From an uncultured Pelagibacteraceae bacterium (GTDB taxonomy: Bacteria; Pseudomonadota; Alphaproteobacteria; Pelagibacterales; Pelagibacteraceae), in NCBI GenBank assembly GCA_902554315.1, contig CACDOF010000003.1, positions 1-63,414 on the forward strand: a stretch of DNA of 63,414 bases, given 5' to 3'. Below, piece after piece: positions 51,128-59,029 of the stretch. Both the position numbers and the translations under genes were made by a program. The number at the start of each line of letters is the position of its first letter. Positions within the stretch are counted from its first letter, which is position 1. Under the pieces are notes generated by a model. That model saw only the letters and a program-made list of their open reading frames with translations, had not been told where the DNA came from and did no database searches.

Positions 51128-52039
51128 ATGAATAAAATAAAAACATCAGAACCAAAAGTACTTTGGAACTTAAAATGCACTTTAGGCGAAGGAACTTTAT
51201 GGGTTAAAGAGCATAATTCAATTTACTTTGTTGATATAAAAAAAAAAAGAATACATATGCTAAATATTAAAAATCTTAAAAAAAAAACAATTAGAGTTAA
51301 TAAAGAAATTGGATTTTTAGCACATGTTAGAAAAAATATATTTATTTTAGGTCTTCAAGGTGAATTGAGAATTGTGAATTTAAAAACAAAAAAAACTATT
51401 AAATCAATTCTTGTAGAAAAAAACCTTAAATTAAACAGATTAAATGACGGTAAAACCGACCCAATTGGAAGGCTATGGTTTGGGACTATGGATAATCTTG
51501 AAAGAAATATTGAGAAAGGCTCTTTATATTGCCTTGATAAAAATTTTAATCTCAAAAAAATTGATACTAAATATATGATCACAAATGGTCCAGCATTTAT
51601 AGATGATAATAATTTTTATCATACTGATAGTAGAAAAAAAACAATTTATAAAATCAAGGTCGACAAAAAATTAAAAATTTCTAGTAAAAAAATATTTAAA
51701 AAGTTTAAAAAAGATGAGGGATCACCAGATGGTATGACATTGGATAAAAAACATAATTTATGGGTAGGACATTATAATGGTGGGTGTATTTCTGTTTTTA
51801 ATAAAAAAGGAAAAAGAATTCATAGAATTAATTTACCAGCAAAAAATATTACTAATTGTGCATTTGGAGGTAAAAAAAACTCAGAGTTATTTGTCACATC
51901 TGCAATAAAAGGCATGAAAACAAGCGAATTAAAAAAATATAAGTTCTCAGGCCGCTTATTTAAAATTCAAACCAATGCTATTGGTATAAATCAGAAAAAA
52001 TTTTATATAAGTTATGATAAAAAGAGACCTATACTATGA
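51128..52039 (+). CDS. SMP-30/gluconolactonase-family lactonase
   Basis: A 303-residue six-bladed beta-propeller that hydrolyses aldonolactones. Expected divalent-metal ligands are visible: Glu in 'CTLGEGTLW' (about residue 21), Asn in 'NRLNDGKTDPIGRLWFGTM', Asn in 'MITNGPAF' and Asp in 'GSPDGMTLD'. No signal peptide, so it acts in the cytoplasm after the SDR step. It is extremely lysine-rich (57 of 303 residues). Its last 26 bases overlap the start of ppc. Confidence 0.87.
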   Translation: MNKIKTSEPKVLWNLKCTLGEGTLWVKEHNSIYFVDIKKKRIHMLNIKNLKKKTIRVNKEIGFLAHVRKNIFILGLQGELRIVNLKTKKTIKSILVEKNLKLNRLNDGKTDPIGRLWFGTMDNLERNIEKGSLYCLDKNFNLKKIDTKYMITNGPAFIDDNNFYHTDSRKKTIYKIKVDKKLKISSKKIFKKFKKDEGSPDGMTLDKKHNLWVGHYNGGCISVFNKKGKRIHRINLPAKNITNCAFGGKKNSELFVTSAIKGMKTSELKKYKFSGRLFKIQTNAIGINQKKFYISYDKKRPIL

Positions 52040-54704
52040 AAGAATTCCCACTAAATCTCTTAGAGAAGACGTTAGATATTTGGGAAATATTCTTGGACAA
52101 GTAATTAAAAAACAAGAAGGAATTAACTTCTTTAATTTAGTTGAAAAAGTAAGAAAACTTTCAAAAGCAAATAAGTCAAATAAAGCAGAAAAGCGATCAC
52201 ATTTACAAATTGTAAAAACTATAAAAAATTTAAGTCCAGAAAATACTTTTAAATTAACAAGAGCTTTTTCTCACTTCATGAATTTTATTAATTTGGCAGA
52301 GTCAATTGATGCTTCAAGAAGATTAAATGAGTATGAAAATAAAAAAAAAAAAGCCTTAAGCAAAAATATTTTTATAGAAGAAATATTTGAAGATTTGTTC
52401 AAAAATAAAAATATTTCTTCAAATACAATTTATAATGTTGCAAAAAATTTAAATATAGGAATTGTTTTAACAGCTCATCCAACAGAGGTTAAGAGAAGAA
52501 CACTAATTCAAAAATATCATAAAATTACTGAAATACTTGAGCAAAGAGAACTATTAAAAAAATTTTCATCAAAATTAAAAACTTTAGATAAAAGAATTTA
52601 TGATGAATTTACAATAATTTGGAATACAGATGACTTAAAAAGAACAAGACCTTCTCCATTTGATGAAGCAAGATGGGGTCTAGCTATTATAGAAGATAGT
52701 TTATGGGAAACTATTCCTAAAGTTTACAGAAGACTAAATAATATTTTTTTGAAAAATATGAATAAAAATTTGCCGAGAAATTTCAACCCAATTGAATTTG
52801 GATCTTGGATGGGTGGTGATAGGGATGGCAATCCAAATGTTACAGCAGAAGTTACAAAAGAAGTAATACTTTTATCAAGATGGGAAGCTGCAAAACTTTA
52901 TGAAAAAGAGTTAACAAAGTTAATTAGATCATACTCAATGGCCAAATGTTCAAAAAAGATAATAAAGTCGACTGGAAAATCATTTGAACCATATAGAGTT
53001 TATCTTAGACCATTAAGGGATAAGATGAGAAATACCCATAGATCTATAGAACGGTATTTAATAAATAATCAGACTTTAGATAAGAATAAAATCTTAAAAT
53101 CTAAAGAAGAAATTTTGCACCCTTTGAGGATAGTAAGAGAGTCATTAGAGCAAAATGGTAGTAAAAATATTGCTAATGGAGATTTGCTAGATCTTATGAG
53201 AAGAGCTAAATGTTTTGGAATTAATTTAGCAAGATTAGATATCAGACAAGAATCTTCAAGACATACTGAAATTATTTCAGAATTTGTAAAAAAAAAATAT
53301 AAATCTAATTATTTGGATTGGAATGAAGATAAAAAAATAAAATTTTTAATTTCGAAAATAAAAAAAAAACAAAATAGTTTTAAAAATTTTAATTTTAAAA
53401 TTAAAAAAAATAAAGAAGTTTGGTCTACTTTTAAAATATTGGCCGATGAACCTAGCGAATGTTTAGGAGCATATGTCATATCTATGACTTCATCTGCATC
53501 GGATATTTTGTCTGTTTCGTTTCTTCAAAAAGAAACAAAAATAAAAGAAAAACTAAGAGTAGTTCCATTATTTGAAACATTAAATGATCTCATTAACGCA
53601 AAAAAAATAATGGAAAAGCTTTTTTCATTAAAATGGTACCGAAATTTTATAAATTATAAGCAAGAAATAATGATTGGTTATTCTGACTCAAGTAAAGACG
53701 CAGGAAAAATTTGTGCTAGCTGGAACCAATATAAAACCCAAGAGGAAATATTGAAGTTGGCAAAAAAATATAAAATAGAGGTTAAATTTTTTCATGGAAG
53801 AGGAGGATCAGCAGGAAGAGGTGGAGGGCCAATTCAAGCCACCTTAAGATCTCAACCACCTAAATCAGTTAATGGCAAAATTAGAATTACAGATCAAGGT
53901 GAAGTTATCCAACAAAAATATGGATATGAACCTCTAGCAAAATATAATTTATCTAGCTATATTGGAGCTGTAGTTGAGGCTACTCTAAATCCTCCACCTA
54001 TCCCAAAAAAAAACTGGAGAAATCTTATCGAGAAAATGTCAGAAATTTCAAAAAGCTCTTATAGAAAAAATATAAATGATAATTCAGATTTTATAAATTA
54101 TTTTAAAACAGTTACGCCACATATTTCACTGGGAAAATTATCTATTGGATCCAGACCATCAAAAAGAAAAAATATAGACAATATTAAAAGCCTAAGAGCA
54201 ATACCTTGGGTTTTTGCATGGACACAAATTAGATTAATGTTGCCAGCATGGTTAGGAAGCGCCGAAGCATTAAGATATTCCTCTATAAAAAAATTTAGAA
54301 AAACTTTGTTAGATATGGAAAAAAACTGGCCATTTTTTAATTCAATGATGGATATTTTAGATATGGTTATATCAAAAGCAGACCCAGAAATTTCAAAAAT
54401 TTATGAAGATAACCTTGCAGATAAAAAATTAATAAGAGTAGGAAAAAAATTAAGATTTCAATTTAATGTAATAAAGAATTTAAATAAAAAAATTACACCT
54501 AAAGAAATTATAAAAATGAGAAAACAATTTAGATCTTCAGTTATTGTGAGAAATATTTATTCAGAGGTTTTAAATATTGCTCAAGCCATTGTTATTAAAA
54601 AATTAAAACAAAAGAAGATAAAATCTACCAATAAAAAATATCTTGATGATGCATTAATGACTTCAATTGCAGGAATTTCTGCAGCTATGAAAAATACTGG
54701 ATAA
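52014..54704 (+). CDS. ppc: Phosphoenolpyruvate carboxylase
   Basis: Anaplerotic enzyme that makes oxaloacetate from PEP and bicarbonate. The 896-residue length is standard. Catalytic and conserved motifs are all present: 'VLTAHPTEVKRRTL' with the essential His, 'GSWMGGDRDGNPNVT', 'IGYSDSSKDAG', 'FFHGRGGSAGRGGGP', 'GEVIQQKYG' and the C-terminal 'DALMTSIAGISAAMKNTG'. The ATG at 52014 overlaps the lactonase gene by 26 bases in another frame; 'SLREDVRYLGNILGQVI' begins at residue 15, so a much later start is not possible. Internal regions are lysine- and asparagine-rich. Confidence 0.96.
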   Translation: MIKRDLYYERIPTKSLREDVRYLGNILGQVIKKQEGINFFNLVEKVRKLSKANKSNKAEKRSHLQIVKTIKNLSPENTFKLTRAFSHFMNFINLAESIDASRRLNEYENKKKKALSKNIFIEEIFEDLFKNKNISSNTIYNVAKNLNIGIVLTAHPTEVKRRTLIQKYHKITEILEQRELLKKFSSKLKTLDKRIYDEFTIIWNTDDLKRTRPSPFDEARWGLAIIEDSLWETIPKVYRRLNNIFLKNMNKNLPRNFNPIEFGSWMGGDRDGNPNVTAEVTKEVILLSRWEAAKLYEKELTKLIRSYSMAKCSKKIIKSTGKSFEPYRVYLRPLRDKMRNTHRSIERYLINNQTLDKNKILKSKEEILHPLRIVRESLEQNGSKNIANGDLLDLMRRAKCFGINLARLDIRQESSRHTEIISEFVKKKYKSNYLDWNEDKKIKFLISKIKKKQNSFKNFNFKIKKNKEVWSTFKILADEPSECLGAYVISMTSSASDILSVSFLQKETKIKEKLRVVPLFETLNDLINAKKIMEKLFSLKWYRNFINYKQEIMIGYSDSSKDAGKICASWNQYKTQEEILKLAKKYKIEVKFFHGRGGSAGRGGGPIQATLRSQPPKSVNGKIRITDQGEVIQQKYGYEPLAKYNLSSYIGAVVEATLNPPPIPKKNWRNLIEKMSEISKSSYRKNINDNSDFINYFKTVTPHISLGKLSIGSRPSKRKNIDNIKSLRAIPWVFAWTQIRLMLPAWLGSAEALRYSSIKKFRKTLLDMEKNWPFFNSMMDILDMVISKADPEISKIYEDNLADKKLIRVGKKLRFQFNVIKNLNKKITPKEIIKMRKQFRSSVIVRNIYSEVLNIAQAIVIKKLKQKKIKSTNKKYLDDALMTSIAGISAAMKNTG

Positions 54705-54706
54705 AA

Positions 54707-55414
54707 ATGATAGAATTTTTTTTAGCTTTTGCTGCAGGATTAATAAGTTTTTTGTCGCCATGTGTTTTACCTTTAATTCCAGGATATATTTCATATATTT
54801 CAGGAGCATCATTAAATGAACTCTTAGAAAAAAAAAGTATTAATATCTTTCCTATAATATTATTTACTATAGGATTTTCTATCGTATTCATAAGTTTTGG
54901 TGCCACAGCAACGTTTTTGGGTTCAGTTATTTTAAGTAATTCAAATGAACTTAGAATTATAGCAGGATTAGTTATTATAATATTTTCATTACAAATTATT
55001 GGAATTATTAATATTAAATTTCTAAACTATGAAAAAAGAATTAATCCTGAAAAAAGTACAGGAAATTTTAGTTCAATATTAGTAGGAATGGCATTCGGTT
55101 TTGGTTGGACTCCATGCATCGGTCCAATATTAGGCTCTATTTTAGCATTAGCATCAACAGAGGAAAGCATAAATAAAGGAATAATGCTTCTATTTTTCTA
55201 TTCCTTAGGATTAGCAATACCTTTTATCTTGTCTGGTTATTTGATTCAAAAATTTATGATTTTCTCTAAAAATTTAAAATCAAAGATGAACATTATTACA
55301 AAAGTTGGAGGAGGATTACTGCTTGTTACAGGTTTGCTAATGATAACAAATAAACTTCAAGTTTTAGGATTTTATATTCTAAATTATTTACCATTTTTAC
55401 AAAAAATTGGTTAA
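54707..55414 (+). CDS. ccdA: Cytochrome c biogenesis protein CcdA
   Basis: Inner-membrane thiol-disulfide transporter that passes electrons from thioredoxin to periplasmic partners for cytochrome c maturation. The 235-residue protein has six hydrophobic segments and the paired cysteines in 'SFLSPCVLPLIPGYISY' (Cys18) and 'FGWTPCIGPILGSILA', the CcdA/DsbD-beta hallmark. It starts two bases after ppc. No cytochrome c gene lies nearby. Its end overlaps the convergent DMT gene by 4 bases. Confidence 0.93.
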   Translation: MIEFFLAFAAGLISFLSPCVLPLIPGYISYISGASLNELLEKKSINIFPIILFTIGFSIVFISFGATATFLGSVILSNSNELRIIAGLVIIIFSLQIIGIINIKFLNYEKRINPEKSTGNFSSILVGMAFGFGWTPCIGPILGSILALASTEESINKGIMLLFFYSLGLAIPFILSGYLIQKFMIFSKNLKSKMNIITKVGGGLLLVTGLLMITNKLQVLGFYILNYLPFLQKIG

Positions 55415-56268
55415 CTACTTTTTTTAGTAAATACAATAAGAACAACACCAAAAAGTATCACGATACCTCCTATAAAAAGTTCTATAGTTGGTTTTTCACC
55501 CAATAGAAAAATTGCAGCCAGTAATCCAGTTAGAGGTATGCCCATAGTAACTATAGGCAACACTTTATACATAGGGTTATTTTTTATAACATAATAAAAA
55601 CAACCATAAGTTATTGGTTGCATAATAAATCCTAAATAAATTGCAATTATCCAGCTATCAAAGCTTGCTGCCATAAAATATTCAATTGTATTTCCATCAA
55701 ATATTGAAGAAAGACAAATTAATATTGGACCTGAAAATAAAGCCAACCAAGCTACTAGTGTCAATGGCTTTATCTCTTTGCTTAAAGGTTTAATTATAAC
55801 TTGACCAAATGACCAAACAGCAGAGCCAGCTATTGTTAAACTTATACCTAATATTTTTCCATCTAAATTAGGAGATCCTGTTAAAATATAAACACCAATA
55901 AATGCAATAGTTATTCCTATCAAACTTCTTATGGTAGGTTTTTCTTTAAGTAAAAAATAAGCAAACAATACTCCAAAAGGAACTTCAGTTTGTACAAGCA
56001 ATACAGCAGCCGAAGCATCTATCAAGCTCAATCCAGTATAAGTCATGCTATACTGCAAGGTATTAGCAATAAGGGAGGCAATAAATATTTTTTTAAGATA
56101 ACCCTTAGGTATAGGAAACCACCAAATTAAGATAGATGCTGCAAATGTAAATCTCAATCCCATTAGAAGAAAAGGTGGAAAATGTTCAAACGCCGGTTTG
56201 GCTATGACAAAACCAAATCCTAAAAAAATAGGAACTAGTGAAGCCAACAAAGTATCTTTAAGGCTCAA
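55411..56268 (-). CDS. DMT-superfamily (EamA) membrane transporter
   Basis: A 285-residue inner-membrane protein with about ten hydrophobic segments and two EamA repeats, the first starting 'LGFGFVIAKPAFEHFPPFLL', the second around 'LTIAGSAVWSFGQVIIKPL'. The substrate is unknown. It overlaps the upstream dioxygenase gene by 4 bases, so both belong to one minus-strand operon; it may export or import the substrate or product of that enzyme. Confidence 0.87.
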   Translation of the reverse strand: MSLKDTLLASLVPIFLGFGFVIAKPAFEHFPPFLLMGLRFTFAASILIWWFPIPKGYLKKIFIASLIANTLQYSMTYTGLSLIDASAAVLLVQTEVPFGVLFAYFLLKEKPTIRSLIGITIAFIGVYILTGSPNLDGKILGISLTIAGSAVWSFGQVIIKPLSKEIKPLTLVAWLALFSGPILICLSSIFDGNTIEYFMAASFDSWIIAIYLGFIMQPITYGCFYYVIKNNPMYKVLPIVTMGIPLTGLLAAIFLLGEKPTIELFIGGIVILFGVVLIVFTKKSS

Positions 56269-57368
56269 AGTCTAAATTTTCTTTTTAGATGTCTTAATTT
56301 ACCTTCAGTGCTATCAAAATCTATATAACATCCTTGTAAAAATCTTCTTCCTTCATTTGGATCATATTTTGTTCTTCCATGTAGCACTCTATAATTATCC
56401 ATCATAATTAAATCTTTAGGCTCTAATCTAAATTCTATTCTATTTTCTTTAGAATTATATAAATCAGATAGCTTTTTTCGAGATTTATAATATAAGCCTA
56501 ACTTGTTTTTTTCTAATATAGGAACATAATCTAGCCTTGGACTAAATCTAACTTGTTTAAATTCTTTATTCTCATCAAGGTGAATAAGTTCAGACCAATC
56601 TTCTAAAATTACATCTTTATCAATAAATTTAAATTTGACCTTTACCTCTGAAAGAATGTTGTATGCATCTTGATCTTTTTTTTTGAGATTTTCAGTAACT
56701 GTGTAGCCATCTACAAGTGTTGACAATCCACCTTTAACTTCATTTTCAATACAGTGAAGTAACTGTATACAAGGTACAGGATTTCTATATGGATTATCAG
56801 TGTGCGGACTTAATGACAAAGTTGTATAAGCTAAATCATTTGGGTTTGGTTTTGATCTAACATTAAAATGTTCACCAAAATTTGTCCTTCTAACACTGCC
56901 AATAGAATTTGCAAAATTTACTATGAAATTATTCTCATTTGGAACATTTTTTATTATTACAAATCCATATTCATAAAAAGAAACTAATAAATCATACATT
57001 TCTTTAGATTCAAAAAAATTTTCAGAGTATGTGTAATTTTTTACATTAGATAAAGTCGAATTCCATTTAATTTTTTTAATTGATTTTATTACTGTATCTT
57101 TTTTTGAAAATTCTGTAGCTATTTTATCTATTTTAAGTTTTGAATTCACACCATCATTGAAATTAATTTCTAGGAAACCTTCTCTAATGTTCACTTCTTT
57201 AATAATAATTTCGGTATTTATTGATGAAGGGTCAAATAATCTTTGTTGAGTTGTATTGTCTAAAAATTCTTCACCTTCAACCCTTTCTCTTAGCCAAAAA
57301 GGATGAATTTCTTGGATAGTTGAGCCGTTATTAAACAAAACTTTATTTTTGCTTAACTCAATTTTCAT
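56265..57368 (-). CDS. Gamma-butyrobetaine-hydroxylase-like Fe(II)/2OG dioxygenase
   Basis: A cytoplasmic Fe(II)/2-oxoglutarate dioxygenase of the TauD/GBBH type, 367 residues from the ATG at 57368. The N-terminal GBBH_N-like part has 'HPFWLRERVEGEEF'; the TauD domain has the iron facial triad in 'LSPHTDNPYRNPVP' (His, Asp) and 'YRVLHGRTKYDP' (His), with the 2OG arginine in 'EGRRFLQGCYIDFD'. Gamma-butyrobetaine or trimethyllysine-like substrates are typical. An in-frame ATG at 57389 exists, but CATAAT at 57389-57384 looks like a -10 element, which favours 57368. Confidence 0.83.
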   Translation of the reverse strand: MKIELSKNKVLFNNGSTIQEIHPFWLRERVEGEEFLDNTTQQRLFDPSSINTEIIIKEVNIREGFLEINFNDGVNSKLKIDKIATEFSKKDTVIKSIKKIKWNSTLSNVKNYTYSENFFESKEMYDLLVSFYEYGFVIIKNVPNENNFIVNFANSIGSVRRTNFGEHFNVRSKPNPNDLAYTTLSLSPHTDNPYRNPVPCIQLLHCIENEVKGGLSTLVDGYTVTENLKKKDQDAYNILSEVKVKFKFIDKDVILEDWSELIHLDENKEFKQVRFSPRLDYVPILEKNKLGLYYKSRKKLSDLYNSKENRIEFRLEPKDLIMMDNYRVLHGRTKYDPNEGRRFLQGCYIDFDSTEGKLRHLKRKFRL

Positions 57369-57391
57369 AAGTAATCGAGGATTATGCAAAA

Positions 57392-57412
57392 TTTATCTTT
57401 AATCAAGATAAA
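57392..57412. promoter_or_regulatory. Inverted repeat in a divergent promoter region
   Basis: Arms TTTATCTT (57392-57399) and AAGATAAA (57405-57412) are separated by 5 bases. The repeat lies centrally between the dioxygenase operon and the phosphatase gene, which diverge. The 21-base dyad is a plausible operator for a dimeric regulator acting on both sides. No regulator gene is adjacent. Confidence 0.4.
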
Positions 57413-57421
57413 TAAAATAGT

Positions 57422-58237
57422 ATGTGCCTTAATATGCTAGTAAACAAATTTAAAAATAACAAAGAATTTCCTAATTTTTTGAAAAATTTAGCTAAAGATT
57501 TAACAAGATTTTATAACAAGAAACTGAATAAACCTTTTAAAATTGATAATAAGCTTAAAGGTAAAGGATATGATCCAGTGACTACAGCAGACAGGGCTTT
57601 TGAGAAATTTATTAGATCTAAAATTAATAAAAAATTTCCAAATCATGAAATTATAGGAGAAGAATTTGGTTATAAAAAATCAAAAAGTGAATTTTCTTGG
57701 ATAATTGATCCAATTGATGGAACAAGATCTTTTGTAATAGGAAATCCTACATGGAGTAATTTAATTTCTTTAAATTATAAAGGCAGCCCAATATTTGGTT
57801 TAGCCAACTTTCCTAAATTGAATAAATTTTATTACAATTCATCTATTTCAAATGCATATGTAGTTGAAAATGGTAAGAAAAAAATTCTTAAGGTAAATAA
57901 AAATGCAAATTTAAGAAATGTAAAAGTTGCAGGTGCTTTTCATGGATGGCTTTCTTTAAATAAACAAAAAAAAATAAATAAATTTTTAAAGTTAATGCAA
58001 TTTCCTTGCGCTGATGCATTAAGTTATGCTCATTTATGTGAAGGAAAACTAGATGCAGTTGTTCAATGTCAAAATAAAATTTGGGATATTCATCCACTAA
58101 TTCCAATTATAAAAGCTTCAAAAGGAATATCATCTACTTGGGATAATAAAAATGCTAAGTTAGGAGGAAGTGTACTTATTTCTGCAAATAAAAAAATACA
58201 CAAAAAATTTTTAACTCTTTTAAAACCAGCTCTTTAG
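57422..58237 (+). CDS. Inositol-monophosphatase-family phosphatase, HisN-like
   Basis: A 271-residue Mg-dependent phosphatase of the IMPase superfamily. Motif 1 'GEEFG' and motif 'IIDPIDGTRSFVIGNPTWSN' (about 96-115) hold the metal ligands; the C-terminal 'KIWDIHPLIPIIKASKG' replaces the usual WDxAP, as in histidinol-phosphatase (HisN)-type members. Histidinol phosphate, inositol phosphate or PAP are possible substrates; HisN is favoured by motif shape. ATG at 57422 or 57434 could be the start. It is followed by a glutamine amidotransferase one base later. Confidence 0.83.
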   Translation: MCLNMLVNKFKNNKEFPNFLKNLAKDLTRFYNKKLNKPFKIDNKLKGKGYDPVTTADRAFEKFIRSKINKKFPNHEIIGEEFGYKKSKSEFSWIIDPIDGTRSFVIGNPTWSNLISLNYKGSPIFGLANFPKLNKFYYNSSISNAYVVENGKKKILKVNKNANLRNVKVAGAFHGWLSLNKQKKINKFLKLMQFPCADALSYAHLCEGKLDAVVQCQNKIWDIHPLIPIIKASKGISSTWDNKNAKLGGSVLISANKKIHKKFLTLLKPAL

Positions 58238-58238
58238 G

Positions 58239-58958
58239 ATGAAAATTATAGTTCTTCAACATATCAAAATTGAAGATCCTGGATACATAAAAGATTTAAT
58301 GATCGCTGATAATGTAGAATTAATAACGGTAGAATTAGATGAAGGCGAAAAAATTCCTGAAAATTTATCAGAATATGATGCTATGTTTTGTATGGGTGGA
58401 CCAATGGATACATGGATGGAAAAAGATTATCCTTGGTTAGTTGATGAAAAAAAAAAAATTAAAGAATTTGTTGTTGATTTGCAAAAACCATATTTAGGTT
58501 TTTGTCTTGGTTGTCAATTATTAGGAGAAGTCATTGGTGGAAATGTAGTTAAATCTAATTACCCTGAAATAGGAATGTTGAATATTAATTTTTTAGGAAG
58601 TAAAAACGATGACTTGTTATTTTCTAAATTTCCAGAGAATATAACTACATTACAATGGCACTCTTATGAGGTTCAAGATTTAGAGAATAGTGATGTAACT
58701 TTAATAGCATCATCTCCAGAAACAAAATATCAAATTTTTAGATATAAAAATAATGCTTATGGAATTCAATTCCATATTGAGGTTAAAAAAACTACAGTGG
58801 GAGAATGGGGATGTGTACCAGAATATAAATCTGCTTTAGAAAATCAGCTTGGAAAAGGAGCTCTTGAAAAATTTGACACAGATTCCCAAATCCATATGCC
58901 CAGTATGAACAATTACTCAAGAATTCTCTATGAAAATTTCAAAAAATTGATCAAATAA
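58239..58958 (+). CDS. Class I glutamine amidotransferase-like protein
   Basis: A 239-residue stand-alone GATase1 domain. The nucleophile Cys is in 'PYLGFCLGCQLLGEVIGG', and the His-Glu pair is in 'YGIQFHIEVKKTT'. 'MFCMGGPMDTWMEKDYPWLV' is typical of the GMP-synthase-like amidotransferase group (COG0518). The acceptor or substrate is unknown; some members hydrolyse gamma-glutamyl compounds. It is one base after the phosphatase gene and thus co-transcribed. Confidence 0.83.
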   Translation: MKIIVLQHIKIEDPGYIKDLMIADNVELITVELDEGEKIPENLSEYDAMFCMGGPMDTWMEKDYPWLVDEKKKIKEFVVDLQKPYLGFCLGCQLLGEVIGGNVVKSNYPEIGMLNINFLGSKNDDLLFSKFPENITTLQWHSYEVQDLENSDVTLIASSPETKYQIFRYKNNAYGIQFHIEVKKTTVGEWGCVPEYKSALENQLGKGALEKFDTDSQIHMPSMNNYSRILYENFKKLIK

Positions 58959-59018
58959 TACTTGTAGTTTGCTTAATTATTAGGTTAACTTTTTGTTTGT
59001 AATAATTTTGTCATACTA

Positions 59019-59027
59019 AGGAGGAGG
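59019..59027 (+). promoter_or_regulatory. Very strong Shine-Dalgarno for the peptide-binding protein
   Basis: AGGAGGAGG ends two bases before the ATG at 59030. It is the strongest ribosome binding site in the window, consistent with high production of the periplasmic binding protein. Confidence 0.8.
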
Positions 59028-59029
59028 AA

